A stretch of 64,000 nt of DNA from Agarivorans albus (GTDB taxonomy: Bacteria; Pseudomonadota; Gammaproteobacteria; Enterobacterales; Celerinatantimonadaceae), in contig NZ_AP023032.1 of the NCBI RefSeq assembly GCF_019670105.1, positions 2,660,972 through 2,724,971 of the forward strand, read 5' to 3'. Under the pieces are notes generated by a model that had not been told where the DNA came from, did no database searches, and saw nothing but the letters and a program-made list of their open reading frames with translations. A program made the translations under genes and the position numbers. This document shows positions 38,701 through 44,669 of the stretch, in pieces (positions within the stretch are counted from its first letter, which is position 1; each line of letters begins with the position of its first letter).

Positions 38701-39352
38701 CAACAAAAGTAAATTAGGGAATTATAAAGAATTAGGTAAATCTTACTTTCGCTATATCGATATATTACTAGAAGATGAAAACCAACAAGAGATTTGGGTA
38801 GAAGCTAAAAGCCTTAAAGCCAAAGGCGATACTGCTACCTTGCGTAGTCAATTTTCATCACAACCACCCACTCCTTGGAAGTTTACTGGCAATGGCTCGG
38901 CAATTCACCGCCAAATGTCTTTAGACTGGTCGGCAAGTACTACTAACGTAGCATGGTGGTCGCCAGCAAAAGGCGGGGCACAGGTGTCGGTAAAAGAAAA
39001 TCGCTGGTGGCTGCAAGACTTTAAATACGAGGGCGTGGATCTTAAACACCCTAAAAAACCGAAACCGGTACCCTCTCTAGAACCCGGCTCAATAAGTGAA
39101 ACTAAAAGCCCGCGCTGGTACGCAGCCACTCCGCCACTGAGTGGAGAAGCAAAATATATGGAACCTTTCTTTGGACTTAAAAAGAATCAAGAAACAAGTA
39201 CCACCCCAAAGATTTTTATCCAAAAACAAGCAAATAGATTAAGGGCTTTTAATATCAACAGCTTATTAACTCAGCTTGCTACATCAAGCATAGCCACCCA
39301 CTTAGATATCGCCGAAATCCACGATATTATAGAACAAGAGGTCGTTAAATAA
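32738..39352 (+). CDS. Large exported candidate polymorphic toxin with PD-(D/E)XK-like C-terminal motif
   Basis: I chose the ATG at 32738 (2,204 aa) because AAGG lies 9 nt upstream. The ATG at 32729 follows the AGG directly and would add three residues. A Sec signal peptide ends near LINLCNAS; the cysteine is not in a lipobox. Visible domains: a carboxypeptidase-regulatory-like unit (about 226-258), a DFDGDGKPDK calcium-loop-like motif (near 380), Ig-like/Big_1-like units (about 1000-1198) and a LamG-like domain (about 1338-1468). Next is a hydrophobic segment (about 1571-1741, including FPLAKPLKLV) resembling pre-toxin regions of polymorphic toxins. Near the C-terminus D2008 is followed by E2022-A-K2024 on adjacent strands (RYIDILL, IWVEAKS), the pattern of a PD-(D/E)XK nuclease core. 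The stop overlaps the next ATG (TAATG). The nuclease-toxin role is inference from layout and motif. Confidence 0.75.
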   Translation: MFLGFVNKAQVMSSFGLFIITLALINLCNASQSSIVQPRLKTGYVLAKTVITDENGDAIWVEYNEDGSEAGPINLPQASSQLKVIPATHYLSQQLKLQNYLIAHANDLGRSAELLSADQYNSMTFLAADNKTTLDKPTLLKSVKSVLVRGQADRLSKPTSLILLQFDLDLSQGYSVPPGAVTLISNLSGQILSAHKKAVGPRVGYYGSDGNVSNTEFDPSQHEAYGAVSGIRVSVTGREHEAAITDNNGVFYFQTLLPYCSPWGTHHTVQLAAPIHYQAFTPNGSAQLPYWMLVNTYDYCMSTPNLGPGLLQSGVQSEITQILENINIPIYKVPFLVDMMSISGQIRLQNADDSPIATSSQTRYQITPKNHEEIASQNYDFDGDGKPDKAVLGKWITEDIDGEITQRFSSDLAGEPAELQAVWFSTNEDPESPPDLIRLIDLKTNLTNNGLLESISEQDLKNTDILVFRESTGELVVQRQGLKDGEMGSHQIGLNNGQVFYRVTLRGVNASTFSVGPDSPIFQKFEDWTSTAGYTENYQQRESNHLKPGEWVTIVAINRATGYTGTQRTQLTSITNGNIVDPIVLSPPNIKIWAERKYNVESGGTQGESREYLIGAEGVGLTSDDELVVYSEWLDTNNNPLPSGLGADNGAMYGLSGRLAKIVAPNLLNDASGSGLSSFSIRPNQQTHVIKFAGENEPPEHFYIHLSGTPLNEGPDFSGNNQDLDGRPSHLVPMLTPRYDEQANLKQWLVYNQLNNAYENADDKDDLIKPNTPQELYQWLYRPEYQFSRYNFKVNAAETVDLDTNTNGQQNLLENSRPVIGSTDDVLNLLYSLTNSDFDRLSSVDGEQTLVLALGESEIQLTINENGKVTFDDNSLSTLSKLNAQDILALRLYTNEDAANILWELAFEYLHVDTAIAGDTLLIGEPMYVTADDPTVPLIAEINGLNDSLPPPVLHWEASGSASLETTTAPVSQEGVQLNQLTLAPIANTQSIVSVRSVDDQQTNIKLAPVIVLPGVTEHIYVTETGYATVGGATQIKLDIQAKDAHGNYAAKNTGLSFVTEGSVNIIEEDDAIGDFGRASITLTGAEYSGPASIKIRVGQKELDYSFEVNPLTLEFLDLSPTVYTGSQQPISLLVTDPSGQPVPNVEVMLDSTYGYLNQELVVTNDQGIASSIFTVPTIEGQGRLTAQVGMSRFTIHPYSAVHKPGTKVSGNSHFAVLIGDKSQDGFISHTRDDGSLVNVNYYTQQEVSVYGEAGETVQVQLGNVHNPAIAPLASFGMNGFDQNIEIDQTGRYQLYPEFVSPIQDTQMGTGTSYYFTAQNHVDGLTTKPSRLFADSLPALRQANNIGFTLELKAEELTGELVNLSNGIQQLYLNSSQQLVYQVRTANGELSIKSDSLDEKSWYQISARHFNNKIELWVNNQQYSLATNEKLAIDLGDNSLEVGKGFTGQLNRLKFYDWSKPQLATFEDGSITKAVTVGNTGTEKVIIKSTGLMNANGASQQIQRVAVSFNDNVQDISIISSALFTNLSDFHVNFLAEDIPKVNEQLAYQRDRAYLNGNGINTLYGELLPTAHAGWFSEMVMSAVSFILPIEDVKILITQIGYLANDPEKFDGLETTLASINVITIFPLAKPLKLVTTPLRAMTRMLKKINPKLMVHMGGFIGKVANKAKSGDTKMLENMLPFLAIAVQMYLDDEAREGMVFMFKTVSSSDDLLNWVEHLAFVGSLWEDGPVSTAATAPVGTPYYTASLPLPQAHAAKLSIMQVGKLAAIPLGRSLTKVATSVTGKQARSVPEALKHIREAALGGLDNSLTIKNLVKNGSSGFLRSSLFIMSAAGKNSLRNFFKGRTNSRYTTAQMMAVFTYLGWEMSCGAAQDPHTEDNDLKIGDTVITPESLGCGDREGLNSQIATDVGLKIAKVFADSANAKLTEENFKKDSTIGISGHGAMFHLVLLANYQLQYRLLGNEKVIGSDLGRYIALPKVNESERTKIFNKSKLGNYKELGKSYFRYIDILLEDENQQEIWVEAKSLKAKGDTATLRSQFSSQPPTPWKFTGNGSAIHRQMSLDWSASTTNVAWWSPAKGGAQVSVKENRWWLQDFKYEGVDLKHPKKPKPVPSLEPGSISETKSPRWYAATPPLSGEAKYMEPFFGLKKNQETSTTPKIFIQKQANRLRAFNINSLLTQLATSSIATHLDIAEIHDIIEQEVVK

Positions 39353-40704
39353 TGTCACCACCTACTCCCCTACCAGAGTCGCTCGCCAGCGAGCTGGCGC
39401 AAACTATTAGTAACCCGCAATGGCAGGCCGAGCGTCAGCGCCTGTGGGATATTCACTTAGAGAGCTACTACGCAGGTTTTAAACGCAGCGAAGCCAAGGC
39501 CGTTAAACACTATTATTTTACTGGTGAGCTAGCCCCTAAGCATTTTGGTCAAGTGGCAGTCGAGAACTTACTAGCTCTTTATCCGTTAATAAACCAACAA
39601 AGCATCAGTTATTTATTAACGGTACTGCCTACCTTGGGCATAAAAGATTTAGTTAAACGACCACTAGAGATATGCAGTGATGATGTTCTGCGCTTTGCTG
39701 ATAGCTTAATGCTCGATTATTCTCCCTTTGCTCCAAAACCCCACCAAAGCCAAAGTATAGAACAGCGTTTAGCGGTGGTGGATTGGCTATTGGGTGATGA
39801 ATTTGCCCCACAACGCCGCGTAGAAAATGTTCTCGACCCTAAGCACCCCGGCTGGCAGTTAAGCATAGAGCCCTTAAACATGTGCCGTGATATCTTAGGC
39901 AATATTGTTTCATGGATGCACTGCGCAGAGTTCAACCATTGCCCGCCCTTATGGTTAAAACGCCTCGATTATTTAGTGTCGGCCTTTAAACTGCTGCCCA
40001 TAGAAGCGCATAGCCGTAACATCCCTCACCGTAGGCAAGCAGAACACCAGTTTAAACGTTATTTATGGAGCCTAATCGACGCAGGGCTGTTTAGTGATGC
40101 GGTAACGCTTAGCCCGCGCTTGCAGGACTATAACCAAGCACGGGAGCAAGTATTAGCTTGTTTACTGCCACTGGCCAAGCACATCCCTGCTTTTAAGCAG
40201 GTTTGCCTAGACATTGAGCACCGAGACAGTTTTTTTGTTGATAGGCTACGTAGCTACCAAGCCCAAAAAATTCACTTTAAAATAAGCCCTGAGTTATTTA
40301 AACAATGGCAGCAGCACTTTGTACATGAACCTATAGACAGTGAAGAAGAGGCTCCTCGTTGGTGGTCACTTACCCATAGTGATAAAAAAGACAACCAGCC
40401 AGACTTAATGCTAGCGTGGTTAGAGCAGCATGCACCTGAGCAAGCTAGGCTGTGGCCTCAATTGTGGCCTTTTAGCGTTAATGTTTCTTTAATCAACCTA
40501 GCCGCTCCTTATCATGAAGGGCTGCACTTTGAGATTAGGTACTCAATAGACTCATACAAGGCCGGCGACCAAAGCCAAGCTGATAAGGCAGAGCAATTGA
40601 TTTATCAAATTTTTAGCCAACTCCCCATCTGCGAATTAGAAAGCTGGCAATATTACGATGCGGACTTGGAAGACAGAGACGACGACGTAATCATAATAGA
40701 TTAA
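39352..40704 (+). CDS. Unrecognised 450-aa cytosolic protein coupled to the toxin-like gene (candidate immunity)
   Basis: I do not recognise the family. The 450-aa protein has no signal peptide or membrane segment and looks mainly alpha-helical, rich in W, H and Q, with a strongly acidic tail (DADLEDRDDDVIIID). Its ATG overlaps the stop of the 2,204-aa gene as TAATG, which implies translational coupling. Position directly after a putative toxin, cytosolic location and acidity fit an immunity protein, but its size is large for that role. A cytosolic adaptor or chaperone for the upstream protein would fit equally well. A 17-nt gap with an AAGGA leads to the next gene. Confidence 0.7.
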   Translation: MSPPTPLPESLASELAQTISNPQWQAERQRLWDIHLESYYAGFKRSEAKAVKHYYFTGELAPKHFGQVAVENLLALYPLINQQSISYLLTVLPTLGIKDLVKRPLEICSDDVLRFADSLMLDYSPFAPKPHQSQSIEQRLAVVDWLLGDEFAPQRRVENVLDPKHPGWQLSIEPLNMCRDILGNIVSWMHCAEFNHCPPLWLKRLDYLVSAFKLLPIEAHSRNIPHRRQAEHQFKRYLWSLIDAGLFSDAVTLSPRLQDYNQAREQVLACLLPLAKHIPAFKQVCLDIEHRDSFFVDRLRSYQAQKIHFKISPELFKQWQQHFVHEPIDSEEEAPRWWSLTHSDKKDNQPDLMLAWLEQHAPEQARLWPQLWPFSVNVSLINLAAPYHEGLHFEIRYSIDSYKAGDQSQADKAEQLIYQIFSQLPICELESWQYYDADLEDRDDDVIIID

Positions 40705-40721
40705 ATAGTAAGGATTATTTA

Positions 40722-41057
40722 ATGAGCGAAACCGTACAATTACAGTTAATCAGCCCCGACTCTGCAAGCAAACTTTGGCAGCAAGTGGCGCTATTGCTGC
40801 AAGACAATAGCACTGGTGCCAAACTACAAGACTTGTTTGATGAGGTCCTCGCTGGTGCAGGTGATACCTTTGAAGAAATACTCGAACAATTTCCCGACTT
40901 ATGGGTAGAACAAGCCGAATTTGAGCAAGGTAAACTAAGTGTAGAATTCCTAGCTGGGCCAGAGGCAGAAGAGCTGGCCGAAGCCCTAGAGAGCTTTTTT
41001 GAACCACTGCCAATTAAAGCCTTAACTATTGAGTTAGGCTGTGATGACGCCGATTAA
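40722..41057 (+). CDS. Small very acidic protein (111 aa), candidate immunity protein
   Basis: This 111-aa protein has a good ribosome site (AAGGATT) before the ATG, no signal peptide and a very acidic composition: many E and D, few K and R, ending in a GCDDAD tail. It appears helical in the first half (DSASKLWQQVALLLQD) with a possible strand near its end (IKALTIELGC). I do not recognise the family. Small, acidic, cytosolic proteins coded just after large toxins are often immunity proteins that block a basic nuclease active site; that assignment is inference from context. It is followed 14 nt later by the signal peptidase gene. Confidence 0.7.
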   Translation: MSETVQLQLISPDSASKLWQQVALLLQDNSTGAKLQDLFDEVLAGAGDTFEEILEQFPDLWVEQAEFEQGKLSVEFLAGPEAEELAEALESFFEPLPIKALTIELGCDDAD

Positions 41058-41071
41058 ACCTTTAGCCTAAA

Positions 41072-41806
41072 GTGAGTCCCCACCCCAGAACAACTCTTTA
41101 TTGCGGCCTTGCGGCCACAATAATACTGAGTATTGTTGGCGTAATGCGATGGATAAGTGTATTTGGTAACAGCTTACAAATACTTTTTGGCATATCAGAA
41201 AGCTTACCTGCCCCATCTTGGCCTATATTGCTAACAGCTTTTTTGGGCCTAAACCTTGGCATATTACTGTTACTGCTGGCGATTATTGGTCAGCAGCAAC
41301 GTCGAAGAAAGTATTTAGGTAGGCAGCCAAAACACAACATAAAAACTGGGCTACTATGGTTGCTATTACTGCCTGTCAGTACCTTATTAAGCCTAGTGTT
41401 GGCTTTTGCTTCAGGCTTATCTTTATACCAAGTACCTTCTGGCTCTATGCTGCCTACCCTACCCTTGGGCTCTATTATTTTGGTAGATCGCTACACTAAG
41501 CCACAGCGTTGCGACATGGTAGTATTTACACACCAACAAATAAACTACGTAAAACGCTTAGTCGCCCCGCCTAATAGCCAGTTTACCCTACAAGGCCATT
41601 TACTCACTCAACAGCAAAAGCCGTGGGATTGCCCACAGTTGCGATGGCAACCACCACTAGCCAAAGGCCAACAAACCATACATTTAGATGAGCAACAGTG
41701 GTTTGCCATGGGCGATAATCGCGCCTTCAGCTTTGATAGCCGAAACTTTGGCGCTATTGCCAGTAAAGATATTGTAGGAGTGGTAACGTTAGTGTGGGTT
41801 AACTAA
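41072..41806 (+). CDS. Signal peptidase I (S26 family), locus-associated
   Basis: This 244-aa protein starts with GTG at 41072, the only usual start codon between an in-frame TAG at 41063-41065 and the first membrane segment. Three hydrophobic segments lie near residues 9-32, 45-67 and 93-115. The S26 catalytic region follows: SGSMLPTLPLGS with the serine nucleophile, YVKRLV with the general-base lysine, and the GDNRAFSFDSRNFG signature. It should cleave Sec/Tat signal peptides on the periplasmic face of the inner membrane. The membrane arrangement differs from E. coli LepB and no core lep operon neighbours (lepA, rnc, era) are present, so this looks like an extra, locus-linked peptidase. The exported giant protein and the 2,204-aa protein are natural substrates (inference). 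Confidence 0.88.
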   Translation: MSPHPRTTLYCGLAATIILSIVGVMRWISVFGNSLQILFGISESLPAPSWPILLTAFLGLNLGILLLLLAIIGQQQRRRKYLGRQPKHNIKTGLLWLLLLPVSTLLSLVLAFASGLSLYQVPSGSMLPTLPLGSIILVDRYTKPQRCDMVVFTHQQINYVKRLVAPPNSQFTLQGHLLTQQQKPWDCPQLRWQPPLAKGQQTIHLDEQQWFAMGDNRAFSFDSRNFGAIASKDIVGVVTLVWVN

Positions 41807-41878
41807 GGCCTAAGCGCTTACTAAGCTAAAATCTGTATTAAGGTGGGTATTCACATTAGCTCACTAAATAGCTGAAAG

Positions 41879-41927
41879 AAATGGCTTACTTGTCCTGTCT
41901 CATTAATAACAATAAGCAACGCCATTT
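41879..41927. other. Imperfect long hairpin between signal peptidase gene and DUF547/ffs region
   Basis: AAATGG pairs with CCATTT at the far end, and inside it CTTA-c-TTGT pairs with ACAA-TAAG, leaving a loop of about 15 nt. There is no T-run, so it is not an obvious intrinsic terminator. A perfect palindrome TAAGCGCTTA lies just upstream near 41811-41820. The stretch 41807-41988 otherwise holds no gene I can support. The structure could be a transcript end, a processing site or a small structured RNA. Confidence 0.35.
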
Positions 41928-42024
41928 ACACCAATACTAAATGTGTTTCTGCAATAAAATATATGCTGAGTATTAGAGAGGAAGAAACGTGAGAAATCTT
42001 ATTAAATTAGTAGCTTATAAGATT

Positions 42025-42138
42025 GGGTGGCAACCCTACCAGCCACATCCCGGCACTCGAGTCGTCTGCTGCGGTTGCTCCCTTCCGGGCCTGGCCGAGT
42101 TCACAGAGTATCAATGCGGGAGGACCAATAGGGCCACC
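42025..42138 (-). ncRNA. ffs: 4.5S RNA, bacterial signal recognition particle RNA
   Basis: The minus strand carries the conserved apical region CAGGCCCGGAAGGGAGCAAC, matching the E. coli 4.5S loop CAGGTCCGGAAGGAAGCAGC, followed by GCCGGGATGTGGCTGG as in E. coli (GCCGGGATGTAGCTGG). The ends GGTGGC and GCCACC close the long hairpin, with CCTA/TAGG above. From the 5' GGTGGCCC (42138) to the 3' CCACCC (42025) the length is 114 nt, the same as mature E. coli 4.5S. It binds Ffh to form the SRP that targets inner-membrane proteins. It lies antisense to the upstream extension of the DUF547 frame, which makes it easy to miss. Confidence 0.93.
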
Positions 42139-42166
42139 ATAGATGAGCTTCCGAAGAAGCGAGGCT

Positions 42167-42195
42167 ATTCTCGCTTAAGCCTTGCGGTTTTGCAA
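42167..42195 (-). promoter_or_regulatory. Probable ffs promoter and RNase P leader
   Basis: Reading the minus strand, TTGCAA (42195-42190) and GAGAAT (42172-42167) are spaced 17 nt, a plausible sigma-70 pair. The start of transcription would fall near 42160, giving a 5' leader of about 21 nt before the mature end at 42138. E. coli 4.5S RNA is also made with a 5' leader removed by RNase P. The leader region contains a GCTTC-TTCG-GAAGC tetraloop hairpin. The element overlaps the proposed start of the DUF547 gene on the other strand. Confidence 0.5.
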
Positions 42196-42981
42196 ACGCT
42201 AAAAACGCTTTTTAACCCTGCAAAGCGTTTGTTTGCTCAAGTTTTAATCCTTATTAGTTTAATTGCATCACCATTGGCCTTGGCAGAATCTTTTGATCAC
42301 TCGCAATGGGATGGTTTGCTTAAAGAATATGTTCATTGGCCGGTGGCTAATCAAGAGAGTCGTGTAGACTACGCCAACTTTGATCGACAAGAATTGCAGG
42401 CTTATTTAGACAAATTGGCAAGCATCACGCAAAGTGAATTTGATTCTTGGTCTGATAACGAGCAACTGGCATTTCTAATTAATGCCTACAATGCTTATAC
42501 CGTGCAGTACATTCTTAGCGCCTACCCTAACATTACTTCTATTCGAGATTTAGGTAACTTGTTTCAATCCCCTTGGAAGAAAAAACGCTTTATGTTGTTT
42601 GGCGAAAAAGTCAGCCTTGATCATATCGAACACGATTTAATTCGACCCGGTTACAATAATCCACACATTCATGCGGCGGTGGTGTGTGCTGCTATTAGCT
42701 GCCCTCCTCTACAAAGCGTGGCATTTACTGGCGAAGCCGTTGAGCAACAACTCATCCAAGCGTTTAGAGAGTTTTTACATAGCAACAAAAACTATTATGA
42801 CGACGAAAATGAACGGCTTTACCTCTCTTCAATTTTCAAATGGTACAAAGGTGACTTTGAAGGTGGTCTTAATAACTACTTAAGCCAGTATGCTGCAGAT
42901 TTACGCGTAAGCCCTGAGCAAGTTAAAAAGGCTAAAATATCTTACCTAGATTACGATTGGTCGTTAAACGACTATCGCTAA
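42190..42981 (+). CDS. DUF547-family exported protein
   Basis: The DUF547 core is clear: NEQLAFLINAYNAYTVQYIL, the stretch around GEKVSLDHIEHDLIRP, the AAVVCAAISCPPL cysteine motif, and SIFKWYKGDFEGG near the end. A signal peptide (VLILISLIASPLALA, then ES) precedes it. The start is uncertain. The frame stays open upstream to a GTG at 41989 that has a strong GAGGAAG site, but that extension is antisense to the whole 4.5S RNA gene and lacks protein-like features. TTG at 42190 (263 aa) or TTG at 42229 gives a normal signal peptide, though neither has a strong ribosome site. Function of DUF547 proteins is not established. A terminator follows the stop. Confidence 0.8.
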   Translation: MQTLKTLFNPAKRLFAQVLILISLIASPLALAESFDHSQWDGLLKEYVHWPVANQESRVDYANFDRQELQAYLDKLASITQSEFDSWSDNEQLAFLINAYNAYTVQYILSAYPNITSIRDLGNLFQSPWKKKRFMLFGEKVSLDHIEHDLIRPGYNNPHIHAAVVCAAISCPPLQSVAFTGEAVEQQLIQAFREFLHSNKNYYDDENERLYLSSIFKWYKGDFEGGLNNYLSQYAADLRVSPEQVKKAKISYLDYDWSLNDYR

Positions 42982-43001
42982 TGACAGTGAATTGAAGATA
43001 C

Positions 43002-43029
43002 AAAAAAGCCCGCTATTGCGGGCTTTTTT
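43002..43029. terminator. Bidirectional intrinsic terminator between DUF547 gene and pfkA
   Basis: A perfect GCCCGC-TATT-GCGGGC hairpin is flanked by six A on the left and six T on the right, so it can stop both the plus-strand DUF547 transcript and the minus-strand pfkA transcript. Confidence 0.9.
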
Positions 43030-43043
43030 AATAGTGCTAGTGC

Positions 43044-44006
43044 TTAGAACAAGCACTTAGATAAGTCGTACAACTCTTCGTTGAATGGGCGTTTCATGTT
43101 TTCAATACAATCGATGATGTCGTGATGAACCATCTTGTTGTTTTGAATACCGATACAACGTCCACCTTCGCCTTCTAGTAGAAGGTCTACGGCGTATGCA
43201 CCCATACGGCTAGCCATTACGCGGTCACGACCGGTTGGTGTACCACCACGTTGAATGTGGCCAAGAATGGTTGCACGAGTTTCGCGACCAGTGGCCATTT
43301 CGATACCGGCAGCTAACTCATTCACGTTAGTGATGTGCTCGGTAATCGCAACAATAGCGTGTTTCTTACCTTTTTTCTGACCATCTTTAAGGCTGTTTAA
43401 TAGCTCTTCACGATCAAAACCCTTTTCAGGAATAATCACGTATTCTGCACCACCGGCGATGCTAGCTTGCATGGCTAAGTCGCCACAGTAGCGACCCATA
43501 ATTTCGATAACAGAAATTCGGTTGTGAGAAGAAGAGGTATCACGAATACGGTCAATCGCGTCAATCACTACGTTTAGCGCAGTATCGAAGCCGATGGTGT
43601 AATCAGTACCTGCAATATCGTTGTCGATAGTGCCTGGCAAACCAATACATGGGAAACCCATTTCAGTTAGCTTTTTAGCGCCCATGTAAGAACCGTCACC
43701 GCCCACTACTACAAGCGCTTCGATGCCGTGTTTCTTCATGTTCTCTACTGCTACTTCACGGGTAGCAAGTTCTTTAAATTCTGGGAATCGAGCTGAGCCC
43801 AAGAACGTACCACCACGGTTGATAACATCAGAAACGCTGTAACGATCCAACTTCTTAATGTTGTCTTCGTATAAGCCCATGTAACCGTCGTATACGCCGT
43901 ATACTTCAATATCTTTAGATAACGCACTACGCACAACTGCACGTACCGCAGCATTCATACCAGGAGCGTCGCCGCCACTTGTTAAAACACCAATTTTCTT
44001 AACCAT
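43044..44006 (-). CDS. pfkA: ATP-dependent 6-phosphofructokinase
   Basis: It phosphorylates fructose 6-phosphate to fructose 1,6-bisphosphate in glycolysis. Motifs along the protein: [16 protein letters not shown] at the N-terminus (ATP site), [11 protein letters not shown], and the catalytic [20 protein letters not shown]. The [12 protein letters not shown] and [14 protein letters not shown] segments hold substrate and effector contacts. Two ATG codons are adjacent. The second (44006) lies 5 nt from the GAGG site and gives 320 aa, the length of E. coli PfkA; the first (44009) is too close to it. The gene is monocistronic, ends in the shared terminator and converges with the DUF547 gene. Confidence 0.96.
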   Translation of the reverse strand: MVKKIGVLTSGGDAPGMNAAVRAVVRSALSKDIEVYGVYDGYMGLYEDNIKKLDRYSVSDVINRGGTFLGSARFPEFKELATREVAVENMKKHGIEALVVVGGDGSYMGAKKLTEMGFPCIGLPGTIDNDIAGTDYTIGFDTALNVVIDAIDRIRDTSSSHNRISVIEIMGRYCGDLAMQASIAGGAEYVIIPEKGFDREELLNSLKDGQKKGKKHAIVAITEHITNVNELAAGIEMATGRETRATILGHIQRGGTPTGRDRVMASRMGAYAVDLLLEGEGGRCIGIQNNKMVHHDIIDCIENMKRPFNEELYDLSKCLF

Positions 44007-44009
44007 CAT

Positions 44010-44468
44010 TCCCTCACAAAGCTGAACTGACCAAAACTTACGTAATAATTCAACAATTCCTCCGTGCCTGCCTTTTAATGCTTTTTTGCTTTTATTGGCT
44101 TAACTTGGCTGCACGAAACAACAAATATTCTTTTAACAGCGCTAGAATCGGCGACTTCACAATTCCAACCCACTGTTTTTATGAGCGCGCATTTTGCCAC
44201 GCAAAGGGTAAAAGTTTTATGACCCTAATCAGATAACGCCCACATTTTGAAACAAATTTTCATCCTTGTCCAAGTATAATCACAAGGCTTGCCCCCGATT
44301 ATAGAAGGAATTTGGCTTTCTGCTTATTTTGAGCAATTAAGCGGCAAACGGGCTCAAAACACAAAGTAAACACTTCACCTTTCTTTCACATTTGTGTAAC
44401 ATTGCGCCTTCAAACTTGTGCCGACCATAAGGTCATAAGTTTGATCATCGTATATATAGGGAATCCCA
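44010..44468. other. Divergent intergenic region upstream of pfkA and the 50-aa gene
   Basis: About 460 bp without a supportable gene. It should hold the pfkA promoter (minus) and that of the small gene (plus). A perfect TATAAT occurs at 44275-44280 inside an inverted CCTTGT/ACAAGG pair, but I find no good -35 element at the right distance. I see no terminator. Confidence 0.5.
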
Positions 44469-44620
44469 TGAAGACTGATCTTCAATATGCTATCGAACGA
44501 AACGTAGCGACCAATCGCCGCGCTGTAGAGAACTACAACTTACTACGCCAACAAGAGCAAAACCTTGCAGCCGAAGCACTAGAGTTAGTATTAGACAGCG
44601 AAAGCTTAGCCAATAACTAA
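44469..44620 (+). CDS. Small conserved-looking hypothetical protein (50 aa)
   Basis: ATG at 44469 follows an AGGG ribosome site by 6 nt and opens a 50-aa frame ending at a strong hairpin terminator, so it forms a complete small transcription unit. The peptide (MKTDLQYAIERNVATNRRAV at the start, ending DSESLANN) is helical, with a basic first half and an acidic second half, no membrane segment and no signal peptide. I do not recognise the family. The upstream in-frame TTG at 44402 has no ribosome site and is unlikely. Confidence 0.6.
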
Positions 44621-44638
44621 TTTGCTTGCTGCACACAT

Positions 44639-44664
44639 AAAAAAGGGGCTAAAGCCCCTTTTTT
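44639..44664. terminator. Bidirectional intrinsic terminator after the 50-aa gene and the tubulin-like gene
   Basis: A-run, AGGGGCT-AA-AGCCCCT hairpin and T-run are symmetrical. It serves the small gene on the plus strand and the tubulin-like gene on the minus strand, which end on either side. Confidence 0.9.
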
Positions 44665-44669
44665 AGTGT

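Noticed and set aside
41989-42189. N-terminal extension of the DUF547 frame from a GTG with a strong ribosome site
   Set aside because: It is entirely antisense to the 4.5S RNA gene, gives an atypical 67-residue leader before a normal signal peptide, and has no family similarity. The ribosome site keeps it from being fully excluded.
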